A stretch of DNA of 64,000 nt from Brachionus manjavacas (taxonomy: Eukaryota > Rotifera > Eurotatoria > Ploima > Brachionidae). The DNA lies in contig JAHQIY010000004.1 in NCBI GenBank assembly GCA_019054805.1, forward strand, positions 4,774,001-4,838,000, given 5' to 3'. The notes beneath the pieces were generated by a model that did no database searches, was not told the origin of the DNA, and saw nothing but the letters and a program-made list of their open reading frames with translations. This document shows, piece after piece, positions 21,830 to 34,700 of this stretch. The position numbers and the translations under genes were made by a program. Position 1 is the first letter of the stretch. Every line of letters starts with the position of its first letter.

Positions 21830-24161
21830 TTACTTGTAGCTCTGATCATATTTTGACCAATTTTTTTTCTGCTTAGGCGCGATGTATATCACCCGAGATT
21901 TGAAAAAAATTCTCACTACTCCTAAATAGGCAGTTCTTGCAACACCGCTCTAAATCAAAATATTTATTGGAAAAAATTTAAAAAATTTTCCACTTTTACT
22001 TTAAAATCATTCATTATGCCGAAATATTTAGCAAACTTCAAAAATTCCTGTTTTGAGTTGTAAATTATTAAGATTGATTTTTTATTTTTGGAATCTGTTG
22101 AGTTAGAAATTTTCAAATAGTCCACAAATGGCATCTCCTCAGAATTATCGTAAACATCAGCTAAATATTTGGGATCATACTTTTCTTTTCGTAGAGTTGT
22201 TGTGTCTATTTTGGACCAGTCAAGGGGATTTTTGTTAATGATTATAAGTTTCAAATAATTATCAAAAAATTGACCCCTTTTAAAAACCATAATTTCAATA
22301 TTACAAAAGCATTTTTTTAAATTTACATGCTAACGCCTTTTTTTGCATATTGAATTGCCATGTCAGTTCTTGAAATCTCTGGCCTTAAACATGACCGATC
22401 TTTTCTTTGTTCTGGTTCTCTCAGCCAGTCATCCCAGAAAGCCTGAGGCCATTTTGGTCTTAACTCGTCGATCCAAAGACTCCTAAGCATCATCCAACCT
22501 AAGCCCGGAAAAAAATCAGTCCTGTGAACCAATTCTAGAAATTTAAATTTTTTTCTAAATTTTTGGGTCAATAATTCAATATTCTAAATGCTACCTGATC
22601 TAGAAGTGTCTATTAAAGATTGTTTTCCATTATCATTCCATGCTGATACACAATAAAGAGATTTATCTTTCTCTAAAATCGACAACATTGATTTGAAATA
22701 ATCAAAAAAATCAACGGCAATATTTAGATCATCTTCGGTGATTATGACACTTGAAAAATTAAATTTCACAAAAACTTGATCCAAGGCCCATTTATAATGC
22801 CTGGATATTTTAAAATAGCCTCTCATGTGTTGGGCTATTGGACCTGTTTTCGATTTTGTAATATCTGTTTGATCAGGTTGTCTAATAATTGCGTATAGAT
22901 TATTTGAAAATTTATTTATTGAATTTGTGGTCTCTTGATGTCCACAGTCTTGACTAACAATAATTGGAAAATTATTTGAGTTAAAATTTGACGAGGCTCT
23001 TTTTTCAATTAATTGTCTCAAATGGTTTTCTACTGACTCGGGTCTATTACAAGCCATAACCAGAACAACTGTTTTGTCACTGTTTAAATCATTCTTTTTC
23101 TCTTGATGAGATGCTTTATTTTTTGAAGACAACCTTTTCTGGGATATTGAATGATGATTTTTTATTTCATTTTTTAAAACTATTGCATTTTTGTTTAGAT
23201 TATCAAGTGAATTCTCTAGTTTGCCAATACGATTTTCTATGTCTTTCTTTTAATAAAAATTTTTAGTTAATTTTTAATTAATTTTAAAAAAATTAAAATT
23301 CGAAATTAAACTATAAATTGATTACTCAAGGAAATGAAAATAGAGTTTTTATAATGAAAAAAATGTGCCTAAATTAATTATTGTTGTTTAAATATTAAAA
23401 GACACCTAGAGTTTTGTTATTAAAAATATTACTCTATCTTTCTTGTAAAAATTTTAATTATGTAGTTTAGATTTTTATCTAAAAAATAATAAAAATTGAT
23501 TATAAAGAAGTTCATTCAAATTTAAATTATGAAAAAAAGAACTTCAATATAAATATTCAAAACCAACAAACATGACATTTAATTTATCAAATAACTTTTT
23601 AAAAACATTATATTTAGAAAACACTATTTGTAGTCTATTTTTTGTCTCAAGTTTAAACTGAGTTACTATAAAAAATTTTTAATGACAAATCAATAAAAAA
23701 TTGTTTTTTTCAAAAAGGGTCAAAATGATAACTGCAATAAAGTTTTATAATTAGTACGGAACAGAATATTTTTTTATATTTCACAAGCTTAAATCTTAAA
23801 CATGTTTTAATTTTAAGAGGGAAATAATTTAGTATTTAATTAATAAAAATTTAAATTTTTAAAATTGAATTTCGAGAATTTTTGTCTTTAAAAATTTCTT
23901 TTCTTTAAAATTTAAACAAAGACTTACAAAATTTTTATTAGAAAGCTCATCGATCGGAATATTTTGAGGATCTTTCAAATTTGCTTGATTCGATAGAATA
24001 GCCGAAGTATTTATGTAAATTAAAAGTGTGAAAAAAATAATAATTAATACGATTATTAATTTTGAGCGAAAAATTCGTTTTATAATACTCAAGCAAATGT
24101 TACGAACAGATAGACGAGAGTTCTGAAAGTTCGAATGATCATCAATTGTTATATAATACAT
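21830..24161 (-). CDS. MGAT1: Alpha-1,3-mannosyl-glycoprotein 2-beta-N-acetylglucosaminyltransferase (GnT-I), 5 exons
   Basis: Exons in transcript order: 24161-23928, 23246-22595, 22534-22327, 22276-22000, 21949-21830. Sites are GT-AG and 1491 nt gives 496 residues (human 445). GnT-I transfers GlcNAc from UDP-GlcNAc to Man5 N-glycans in the medial Golgi, opening the hybrid/complex pathway. It has type II topology: a ~34-residue cytosolic head, a membrane segment at about 35-53, then a stem that looks coiled-coil at about 79-106. The GT13 domain starts near 137 ([10 protein letters not shown]) and shows [12 protein letters not shown], the metal-binding EDD at 249-251, [19 protein letters not shown] and AFWDDW at 327-332 holding the catalytic-base position. 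The final exon ([16 protein letters not shown]) matches the human C-terminus and shows that reading through exon 4 to the TAA at 21964 would be wrong. All key residues are present. Confidence 0.95.
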
Positions 24162-25029
24162 TGATCAAACAATTTTTGACTGATTCGAAAAGAATTATCA
24201 AAATTTGAGGTATGTTTCGAGTGAATTTTGTTTAATTAAATTTTTTAAAAACCATTTTATTAAATTACTACAAAAAATCAAAAACATAAAATTCTATTTG
24301 AGAAGAAAATTAAGGGAATATTAGAATGATGCAATGAATGAACACGTAGCATTTTGTCGATGGGTTAAAATGTTTACAAACAATTAAATAAAAAATTCAT
24401 CACTGCAAATAATAAAAATAATTAATGTAAAAATTGAGTAAAAATATAAAATATCTAATATAAACTGAATTAAAAAATTAGAAACTTTTTTGTCAAATTT
24501 TATTTTTATATGAAAAATTATTTAAGTAAACTATATAAAAAATGCATGAATTTTATTTTTAGTTTGAGCAAAAATTTTGTCTGATTGATTAATTTAAAAT
24601 CTAACCTGCCCAACATTGAATCAAAAATTTTTAATTTTTCTTAATCAATTGTTTTTTTTCAAACGATTGATTTTAGATTTAATAAAATTGTTTTGCAAAT
24701 ACATTTTATTCCTAATTTAAAAAATTTCTATTCAAAAGCTTATTTGAACATTGTGTTAGTTAAAAAAGGTGAATTTTAGTAATTTATTTATTTTACCAGT
24801 TAAATATGAATTTTTAAAATTTTAAATGATCTTTAAACAGAAATAAAATTCTTGAATTTATAATCATTATTTATAAAGTTATTTTTAAGCAAAGAACCTC
24901 TTCATTATTTGATAATTCAAAGCAAATTAATTTGAATTTCTTTTTGCTCAAAATTTCGATGAAGAATTTGTTGCAAAAATTAAATTATTTATCTTGAATA
25001 CCTTTTTTTTAATTTTTTCAAGCAATTAT
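24162..25029. other. MGAT1 upstream flank, nothing else recognised
   Basis: AT-rich sequence that should contain the MGAT1 promoter. No gene or repeat can be supported before the retrotransposon relic begins. Confidence 0.45.
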
Positions 25030-25770
25030 GTAATAAAAGCATTATTTTTTGAGCTAAATGATGTCTGCTATATCCTCGAAAACTCACAAAGTGAACCCGA
25101 CCTAGGAGTATTAATTCAAAACAACCTCAAGTGGGACTCTCAAGTTAACAGTGCAGTCGCGGAAACAAGAGCCATTTAAGGCAAACTTTAAAAAAGCTTT
25201 AAAAATTGGGACTTGAAAACTTTTAGACTCCTGTTCACATCTTAAGTAAGTCCAATTTTGGAATATGGATCATCAGCTTGGAACCCTTACCTTAAAAAAA
25301 AGACATCAAAAAATCGAAAAAGTGCAGCGAAGAGCTACTGAGCTTGTACCACAATTACGGAACAAGAGCTATGATTTGCATTTAAAATTGCTTGAACTCC
25401 AATTTTTTAGTTTGAGCAAAAATTTATTCCAAACTCTTGAGGAAAGAAGGATTAGAGGTGACCAAATCCAACATTTCAAGTCAAATTATAACATTAATAG
25501 TATTAAGTGGTATCATCCGATTTCACTGTCCCAATCCGGATCAGTTAGATCAATGAGAAACCAAAACCAACTTTATCGCCAGCTTGTCAAAATTGCTCTC
25601 TTCGCGACAACTTCTTCACCAACCGAATCATTTCGTATTGGAATGCGCTACCCCATGATGTTAAACATGCACCAACAGTCAGTCAACATCTTCAAGAACA
25701 GTTTGAATTCGTCTCAAAGAAACTCTCAAATCTAAATTTTTCTGCCATTGCAGATTTTTTTATAATAATA
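25030..25770 (+). mobile_element. Decayed CR1/jockey-type retrotransposon, C-terminal RT region and 3' end
   Basis: Pieces of one reverse transcriptase appear in different frames. EPDLGVLIQNNLKWDSQV (about 25090-25145) is the post-catalytic LGV-I-NLKW motif. About 25250-25275 reads SPILEYGSSAWNP in another frame, and EKVQRRATELVPQLRN follows at about 25315-25365. The frame to 25735 carries the family's typical tail (QLYRQL, NIFKNSLN). At least one frameshift and one stop separate them. Directly after the stop is a perfect hairpin TCTGC-CATT-GCAGA (25741-25754), then a T run and ATAATAATAAAA. Confidence 0.75.
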
Positions 25771-26247
25771 AAACAACTTTATATGATTTTTTTATATTCA
25801 TTATTTTATAATGAATTATAATGATTTTTTAACAAAATGATTGTCTCGATATTAGTGACATGTCATTATCCAAAAATAAATTGTAAAAAAAAACAATTAA
25901 TGAATTTTGTTTTAATAAAAAAGGTAGCTTCATTGTCCAATCTACATACACAGTAACATGTCCTTAAAACCGAGAATACGATAAAATTAATTTTATTATT
26001 TTCATGCATTACAAATTTTCGATTCTCCTGATTCTTCGGACTAAAAATAAGAATTTGAATTCTAAATGACCTAAGATTCTTTCTGTGATTATTTAAATAA
26101 AAGAATTTAAAGAAAATAGAAAATTTATCAATTAATAATTGTAATTATTTTTACTCAAAATTAATTTTTAATTCAAAAGACAAATTTTTCCTGATAAAAA
26201 TTAAAATTAAAAAAAAAACACTTTGGCATTAAAAAATTAAAGTGGTA
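25771..26247. other. AT-rich spacer, nothing recognised
   Basis: No gene or structured repeat could be supported in this gap. Confidence 0.45.
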
Positions 26248-26618
26248 CAGTCGACTCGCATTAATCCGAACATAACAAAAATAAACAAACATATTTCTCA
26301 TGCAAAGATAATCGATAGGGTAAAAAACAAAATTATCAATAGACTCCTGATTTAGATTATTAATTTTTTTATTCAAAATTTTTTTCAATTTTATTAATTG
26401 GAATCACTATGTACACTTTTTGATGATCCTTTGTATTTTTACACTGTTTCCAACAGAATTGTTTAAAAATCCTAAGTCACAAGTCAATGCCATGACTTGG
26501 ACATGTCGAAAAAAACTTAAAAATTACGAGTCAAGACTTCTTTCACTTTCTTGACTTCATAAATTTCAACAAAATTCGAATAAACCACATTCGGATTAAA
26601 TAAAAAGCGGATCGATTG
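26248..26618. mobile_element. Decayed pogo/Tigger-like miniature element
   Basis: The left end TA-CAGTCGACTCGCATTAATCC (from 26248) has the classic pogo/Tigger form. The complement of 26590-26618 reads CAATCGATCCGC, then TTTAATCCGAATG, a degraded partner end. No transposase remnant is seen. The right boundary and target duplication are uncertain. Confidence 0.45.
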
Positions 26619-27656
26619 TTTAGATAGTTAGAGAAAAAAGCAAATAAATTTGTTATAATTCAGAATTTCCTAAAAATTAAAATAATGGTTTGATTACCAA
26701 TTTAAAAAAAAAAAATTAAAAAACTAAACTAATTTTTGAGTCACAAACAAACTACAAATATTACTGTAATCATATTTAATCAATAGTATTTGAAAATGAA
26801 TTTTAAATATTTTGATAATCTTAAAAAAATTTATTAAAAAAAAAAAACATTTTTTTTTTATTAATATTTAAAATGCATTTAGTAGTTATAACTATTATTT
26901 TCAAAATGACAATAGACCTAACTAAAATGTCGGCTCAGTAGATAGACGAGTGTTAGCATCCGCAAAAATTTTCTGAAAACCAGAATGAAGTATTCTCCAG
27001 TTAAATGATTTAAAAAAATTAAAATAAAAATTGTGAACTTTTTTTTTAACAAAAAGCCGATGAGATATTTTTTAGTGTTCATAAAATTTATTAGAGAGGC
27101 CACCATTTTACATGATATCTATAAAAAATATTTTACTAATTTTAGATTAATTTTTTAGATGCTTTTTTATTTAAAAAGAAAATAATTTTGATAACTTAAG
27201 TTCTAAAAAGTGTGTTTTATTTAATATGTCCTAAACTTTTGGGACTATCTTTTCGTTTTCAGATGGTGAACTTAAATTTCGACCGGCAGTTAAAGCGGCC
27301 AAAATTTTCTTGGCCCCAAGACTACTCCTAATTTCAAATACATGTGCACTCTTTTTCGAAAAAAGTTTAATTCTTTACCAAAAACTCAAAATCAAACCTT
27401 CGGCACCCTCTTTTTAGCGTTAAAACTTTCTAAATGAGCTAAGACTTTTCTTATTATTCTTTCAACACACAAATCTAATTTAAAAATTCTGTACACAGTA
27501 ATAATAAATTATAATAAAAAAAATGAATAAATAATCACTTCAAAGCCAAATCATACAAAAAGAATCTAATTTTAATCTTAGATTACTTTGGTATGCAGTT
27601 TTTTTCTATATTATTTTCATTCTGCATAATATAATTGTTATATTGAAAAGGCAAAA
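26619..27656. other. Upstream flank of the BACURD gene
   Basis: Mostly AT-rich with no gene. A less AT-rich patch at about 27255-27420 (GACCGGCAGTTAAAGCGGCC and following) could be promoter or 5' UTR of the gene starting at 27657. This is inferred from composition and position only. Confidence 0.35.
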
Positions 27657-30047
27657 ATGTCTGGCAGCGATCACTTACCAAAGTTGAGCTTAAATTCTCC
27701 AACATCTTCGAATTCATCGAGCAGCCAATCTCTGGCTCAAACTGGCACATCGAAACAAAATAACATCCTAAATCCATCTAACTCAGTCACAATACCTACC
27801 ACGACCATATCTTCCCAATCCATAATGAACAACAATCACCGCTACGTTAAATTTAACGTAGGCGGACGTCTATTCACCACCAGTTTGGACACTCTTTTGA
27901 AGCAAGACAACATGTTTAGAGCTATGTTCTCGGGTCGAATTGATGTATGCACCGATATGGACGGCTATATTTTGATAGATCGAAGTGGAAAGCATTTTGA
28001 ATTTATTTTAAATTATTTAAGAGATGAGGACACTCACCAATATTTGAACCAATTACTAGATGACCAGATAAATGTACAATTCAATCCTTTGCTAGCATCA
28101 CAAAAATCCCACACCAACTCTGCTTCAGTTTCGAGTTCCGGCAGAAATTTTTTTTCTGATTTCGATTTATACGAGTTGCTGAAAGAGGCAAAATTTTACT
28201 GTATTGCTCCTTTGGTTAATTTAATTGAGCAAAAGTTAAAGCTCATCCAGCATTTGACAATTGTGCTCAATCAATCTAATTCAAATGAAACCTACTTTGG
28301 ATCGTCAATTGTAAGCATGGTAACATCCAAAACTGATTTACATAAAATTTTAAACTCAACAGATAAAGTAAAAAAATTAAACACTTCAATAGTCAATTTT
28401 GTGACCCAAGATGTCAAATTGTTTGTTTTTGTGAAGTTAAATTTTATGATCAAAAAAATAAGAAAGTTTTTTTAGATTTAGATTTTTTGTCCTATTAAAT
28501 AATACAATTTTAGCCGACAAGATTCTTGGTTAAATTTTACAAGCATGATGGAATGTGAGTAAAGTTAAGAACTTATTAAATAGATCATTTTGAAGGATAA
28601 AAATCTCATGTTACTAAATTAATTGATTCGAAGAACAAATTGAATTTTTTTTGAAATTTTTTTCTAATTAAATAACTTAAGAAAAAATACCGTAACTCGT
28701 GTTGAGGACTCTAAGAGTAAAGCCCAAATCAAACCTTTTTTCTATTAGAGTTATTTACATAGTTTATATGTTATAAAAATTAAAATTAAATTAGCTAGAA
28801 AATACCTTGAGTATGGAATATTTTCTAAAAATAAAGCAAAAATTTAACTTTTACTCTAACAAGAGTTTAAAATTTGGGCTTTAGTTTTGGAAAATATTCC
28901 ATATTCAAGGTATTTTCTAGCTAATTTAATTTTAATTTTTATAACATATAAACTATGTAAATAACTCTAATAGAAAAAAGGTTTGATTTGGGCTTTACTC
29001 TTTGAGTCCTCAAGACGAGTTTATAGTAATTAAATATTGTCAATTTTCTGACCAAATCATTATTTAATCTAAAAAAATTGTTTTGTTATATTAATTGAAA
29101 AGTTTATTCGGAAAAAAAATGTGACCAATTGGTCCCAAAATTGACCAGTGCCCAAAATTTAAGAAAATATTTTATTTACTTTTTTAATTCGGTTTTAGCC
29201 TTGTATTCGTTTTTTGATAAATAGACACAACAATAAGTATTCGTATACTAATAATTCGGACGACAATTTATTAAAAAATATAGAACTTTTTGAGAGAATG
29301 GCTATAAAATTTAGAAATCGTATAATGTTCATCAAAGACACAACAAGCAATGAGGAAATATGCTGCTGGTATTTTCACGGAAATGGAAAAAAACTAGCCG
29401 AAGTTTGCTGTACAAGCATTGTTTATACAACTGAGAAAAAACAGACTAAAGTTGAATTTCCTGATTCTAAAATTCTTGAGGAAATTTTTGTCAACGCTGT
29501 TCTTTTTGAGAGCAAAGAACAGTCATCGAATTCGAATAGTTCTACAATGATTAATGCTAATTTAAACGATGCACAAGGTTCTAGTCAGTACAACGATCCT
29601 GACTCAAGCGAAAGTACGGTTACTACACCAGTATTTCTGGAAGAACAAATGCCCAGGCTAAGTATAGGCTCAATTCAGCAGCAGTCATCCAACGGCAATC
29701 CAATAGTTAATAGTGCACTGAATGCTGTTTCATCAGTGATAAACAACATGAATTTGGCATCAGCTGGATCAAATTCATCCAATTTTTCATCATCAAACAC
29801 CACAAATCCTCAGATTCATTTAAGCCAGGTGCCGAGTCATCAGTCTTTTTATTCACAATCGAATCCGTCAGGGTCCGGTCATAACCATAGCCATTCAAAT
29901 TTTTGTCATAGCAGCAACAGTAATGCCACAAATTCAGTTAATAACAATTTGATATCATCTACATCGTCTAATTTGATTTCAATTGCTAATAGCTTAGCAA
30001 ATTCAGCTCGACGTGCCAATTCTGGGGCAAATAGCTCTTTAAGATGA
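27657..30047 (+). CDS. BACURD-type BTB/POZ (KCTD10/KCTD13/TNFAIP1) Cullin-3 adaptor, 2 exons
   Basis: Exons 27657-28367 and 29199-30047 (GTAAAA donor, TTTTAG acceptor) give 1560 nt and 519 residues. The splice joins KILNSTDK to [17 protein letters not shown], matching human KCTD13 across the junction; reading on to the stop at 28475 would be intron. A Ser/Asn-rich leader of ~60 residues precedes the BTB domain ([40 protein letters not shown], about 62-122; [12 protein letters not shown], 171-182). The conserved C-terminal domain holds [20 protein letters not shown] and [16 protein letters not shown]. The family recruits CUL3 ubiquitin ligase to RhoA and links to DNA replication. Unusual points: a ~43-residue insertion inside the BTB domain (about 126-168), and a long Ser/Asn-rich tail replacing the usual end with its PCNA-binding QQIVFKD motif. 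One ancestral gene probably stands for all three human paralogues. Confidence 0.93.
28691..29026. repeat. 335-bp near-perfect palindrome inside the BACURD intron
   Basis: The arms run from 28691 to about 28852 and back from about 28865 to 29026, centred near 28858 on ACTCTAACAAGAGT, with almost no spacer. Example: GAGTAAAGCCCAAATCAAACC at about 28715-28735 is mirrored by its complement at about 28980-29000. Mismatches are few and concentrated near the centre and tips. This looks like a foldback-type insertion. No clear target duplication was found. Confidence 0.85.
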
Positions 30048-30615
30048 TTAAGATTGAGATGAATTTTTTTTTAATTTTCAACATAACGATTTGATTAGGA
30101 GTTAAGTTTAAAATTGTTAATATTTTTCAAAGTAAAATCTAAAATTTTTGTCTAACAATTTAAGTTTTATCAAAATATTTTATTTAAAATTTAAAATTTA
30201 TTTTTTTTGGAAGACTGTTGCTTATTTATTAAATAAATAAAATCTAATTTTTATTCAAAACTATGAAATAATATCTTCTAAATTTTTTAAAAGACATGAA
30301 CCAACTTTAAACCTTAATTTCTTTTGACAATTTTCAATTTTCAGTATTGTTTATATACTTAAGAATGATATTTGCACTTTCTCTATCAACATCTATGCAT
30401 ATACAATAACTTTTAATCTTAAATTTTTAACATGAAGAAATCAAAGAAATTATTGAGTCATACAACAACGCCACAAATAAACCAACGAAATCAATACTAA
30501 AGATTTTGAATTAAAAACAAACAAAAAAAACAATTTTCATTTTCATAATTTTAAAATTATCTAACATTTAATTTTTCTATTTTTTGTAAATAAGACATCA
30601 AAAAAATTTTTTATA
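30048..30615. other. BACURD 3' UTR and flank
   Basis: AT-rich sequence downstream of the BACURD stop with a candidate poly(A) signal AATAAA near 30230. The canonical KCTD C-terminus was not found here in any frame. Confidence 0.4.
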
Positions 30616-30700
30616 GCGCTTAATTTGCTGAAAGGGGAGCGTGCAATCTCCAAGCAGCTGGCCTTAATTGGCTATTTGTACAATAAATAAATAAATAAAT
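30616..30700 (+). mobile_element. Retrotransposon 3'-end remnant with AAAT tail
   Basis: A GC-richer island (GCTGAAAGGGGAGCGTGCAA, then CTCCAAGCAGCTGGCC) forms a nested stem: GGAG at 30636-30639 pairs with CTCC at 30648-30651, enclosed by GCTG/CAGC. An (AATA)n run follows at about 30683-30700. The layout matches the other stem-loop-plus-tail 3' ends in this window. No coding part is left. Confidence 0.5.
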
Positions 30701-31717
30701 AATCTTAAATTTTGCCATTAAATTTTATCAAGTAAAAAAAATTTTGGGAAAGTAATTATTTAAATTTTAAAAAGGTGTTTTTTGCAAAAAATAATTTAAT
30801 TTTCAACTAAAAAATAATTGATATTTAAAAAAAAAATTAAATTAAATTTTATTTTTAAAGAATTAAAATACTTAAAAAATTTACATAAATAAATTCGATG
30901 ATCATTCTTATAAGTGATGCTTTAATATAATTTCAAAATAAGTTTCTAAATAAAATTATATAAATATTAAAAAAAATTTAAAAATGAAATATAAGATTTT
31001 ATTTAATTAAATTCCAGCAAAAAGAAAAAAAATTAAAAAAGTGTTTGAATTTTCGTAATAATTGATTAGAGCAGTTAAAGAGAGTTAAGTTTTTTATTTT
31101 TTTATTTCGTTCTACCGAATACTTTCATTAACTAATTCCAAGCTGTACCACTTAGAGCGAAAATATTTTCATATTAATTTTTGTTCAATGTAAAAAAAAA
31201 AACATATTCAGACTTTTTGAAGCTAAAAACCAAGCGGATTTACTTTAGATCTCTTATTGCTGTCGAACAAAAAAAATTTAAAAATCTCTTCTCAAACAAA
31301 AAATTTTTAAAAACTATATAAAAGTATAAAATGACAGATTACAATTTTACGTATGTGATAAGGAAGTTTTTGAATAGAAAAATAGCCAAAGTATACAGTA
31401 CAAAATAAATTTGAGCACTTTTAGCAAAATGTTCTAAAACAGATTAGTTTTGTAGGCGCTGTTTAATTTTGGTTAAATCACCTTAAGTACCATTTGCATT
31501 GAGAGTTTCAATCGTTTTAAAACTCAGCGAACAATTCATAATAATCTTGCTTCACCATTCATCTTATCTATCACCCAAAATATCATCGATTTCTTCTTCT
31601 AATAATTTTTTTAACAAATACTTATTTCATTGAATATTTTTTCAGAATTTTTTTAAGAATTTTAAATGTTTAAATGAAAAAAAAATTAGTGGTTTTGTGT
31701 TGCACTAAATATAGTCC
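30701..31717. other. Convergent spacer between BACURD and the PP2A B subunit
   Basis: AT-rich 3' flank shared by two genes that point at each other. No further gene or repeat is supported. Confidence 0.45.
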
Positions 31718-34700
31718 TCACAGAGACATGGTCGTGTTCTGAGACGACGTTTGTTGTGTTTGTACATTCGGTGTGTTTGAGAAGCCACTTGAAGGTGCTG
31801 TATAAAATGATGTGTTCAATTGAATTTGGCTCAGTTGATTCTGAGAATTTTGAATTTGTGCCGTATTCTGAGAGTTCATGGGTGTCGTGCTAAACGTGTT
31901 GTTCGATAGAGTGTTAAAGCAATTCATAGACGAATTAGATGAGATTGTGTTACAAGATGAAATGTAAGAAGCCATAGAGCTAGTGGGGCTGGTATTCTCT
32001 TTGTTGTAGAAGAGATAGAGATTATTTGTGGCGGCTATGGCAATTATGTTATCTTTTGGGTGCCATGACGTGTGTAGGATTTTTTTCGTAAAGTCCAAGT
32101 TGTCCACATTGACCTCGTCTTTGTAGGAATTTGTTTTGCCGTTCATTAGGTTATTTCGCTTTGAATTGAGAAGAGGTGATGAATTTCCATTTGTTTGCCC
32201 GTTCGACAGATTTGAATTTGTAACTCGCTTGGGTCTTAGCAGTTGTCTTGGCTTTGTCTGCTCTCTGGAGCACTCGAACATCAGCTCCTGCTTGGAATTT
32301 CGATTAAACGATTTGAAAAAATTGTTATAAGAACCTGTTAAAATATGGCTTTAAAAAAAATTAAATTCTTTTTCTTAACTTAAAATTAATTGATGCTCAC
32401 TCATCGTTCGAACTCCAGCTACATTCAAATTTGTCAAAGATGCAGTCATTTTCATACAAGACACAAAGCTTGTTCCTCAAGTAGTCGTGGACATTGTAGG
32501 TTTCGACCGGACGATTCTCCATATTCAAGTCCCATATTTTGACATTTAGGTAATCTCTTGTACACAGATAACGACCCGAATGACTAAATTTAACATCCGA
32601 TATTGAGCTTATGATTTCGGAAAAAAAGTTCTTGGTCGTAGGATCTTCTCTTTCCTCAAAAACTGGACAAAAAGTAAATATTTTATTTTGTTTTTTTTAT
32701 ATTCTAAATATTTACTTTTAGCTTGACTGTCACACAAAGCTGATTGACGCATATCGCACAGGCGTATTATTCCTTTACTACTACTGTAAACAAAAAGATT
32801 GCATTCTTTTGGATGGAATTCAGCGGCTGTAATTACTTCGGTCAATTCTTCCATATTAGCTGGTTTTATATCAACAATATCTTTTTTTTTTTTAAATTTT
32901 ATTAATTTTAAATTAATTTTATTTTTGTTAAAATTCTAAAAAATCTAAAATTTAAAAAAAAATAATATTTTTGACCCTCATGAATCAACAAAAAAATGTA
33001 AATTTTTCATTAAATCCAATACATAAAACAAAAAGACGACTGATCATTGATTTTTTTTATTCGATATCAAATTAATGAAATTTGTCATTTAAATTTTTTT
33101 ATTTTAAAATTAAGAATTGGTATAAACCAAAGTTACTTTATCAAATTTTTGGCACCAAGACCGAATGCTTAAAATAGAAAGTCCTCATTTTTGAGTCTTG
33201 TCTCTTAAAAATATTGATTTAATCATTTTTTAATTTATTTGAGCGCTTTTCTGCTATTTGATTAAATTCGAATCTAAGATTTTTGGGTTTAAAAAAGAAT
33301 AATTTTCATATTTTTTATTAGATAATCAATGGATAAAAATGGCATTTTTTCAAAGCTTTAGAAATTTTTAATGCGTTGCTAAATTATTTAATTTTCTAAT
33401 TTAAAATAGAAAAAATTAGGACGTAATTGTAAAAAGTTGTCATTACAAGATGTTCAGATATACACAATTATTCAAAAAGTATTTAAAAGTCAAATAAAGT
33501 AAAAATATAAGTATTTTTTTTGTTATTTTGAACGAAGTTTGAGAGATTATTTAAATCTTTTTTTATCTTAAAGGAAAAAAAATTTCCTTCTAAGATTTTC
33601 TTCATAAGAGAAAAAGTTAGGAGCCCATTTGCAAACGTCGAGCATTTGTTTCAGCAATATATTTTATTTTAAATTTAACTAGTAAGGAAAAATAAATCAA
33701 TAAATTCAAAATAAGAAAAGCATAAAAAATTTTGTCTCTTTAATTTTATAATTAGTGCAGTCGATTTTTAATTCTTAGCTTAAAAAATTATTTTTATAAA
33801 CTTTTTGTTACAAAAATGAAGTGTTTTTCAAATTAGTTAATCAAAAAATTTCTACCATCATTATTTTTTAAATTTGCTTTAAAAATCGACTTGGAAAATT
33901 CTATTTTTGAAAAGCTTTTTGTTTAAAAAAATACTCTAATTTAATAAAAAACTTGAATTGAAAATTAGAGTAAAAATTATTTAAACCTAATTGAAACTTA
34001 ACAAACCTAAAACAAATTTTTAGTTCTAATTGCTTAATTTTAAAAGAAAAAAAAGCCAAAATTTAAATTTTAGATTTCGATCTGACCAAAAAGGTGATAA
34101 AATTTTAAATGTGGGTTTTAAATGACTCGAATAGTCATCGAAAATAAATATGAATACTCACTGAATGATTGATTGGTAATCTCAATGTGCCAAAGATTTA
34201 TGCGTAAATCGTCAGCGGACATGAATGTTTCTTGGTCACTGTTCAACGAAATGGAATTAATGTGATATGTGTGTGCATTGGCAAATACACGTTTTGGTAT
34301 TGCTTCGACCTCAATTCTGTCCATATATTTTACCACAGGTATACTTACTGTTCTAATGAAGCCGTTTATGTCATCGCGCACGGTTATATTACCGTTCATA
34401 AGACTAGTATGATTTTGATAATGACTGTATTCAGTAGAGGCCGCCGATGACTGAATTATGGCCCGCTTGTTCCGCTCTCTAATCTTCCACAGTTTTACTG
34501 TTTTATCATTTGTGGAGAGGAGAAAATGTGCCATGTTCTTTCGTCTCAGCCACTTGATTTTGTTGATTTTCTCCTCGATTTCCAAGCTCTTCAGGTAGTC
34601 GAACTCGGCCTCGTGGCTCTGAAATGTACTATATACATTGTACTCGGTTCTCAGGCTGTTGAAGTCATTCAGTTGGAGCTGAGACTTGGTCGGTTGTTCG

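Noticed and set aside
21964-21999. In-frame end of MGAT1 at the TAA at 21964
   Set aside because: A donor at 21999 and an exon at 21949-21830 encode the conserved GnT-I C-terminus, so the read-through end is intronic.
28368-28475. Continuation of the BACURD first-exon frame to the stop at 28475
   Set aside because: Splicing at the GTAAAA donor (28368) to 29199 restores the family alignment across the junction. The extra codons match nothing and are intron.
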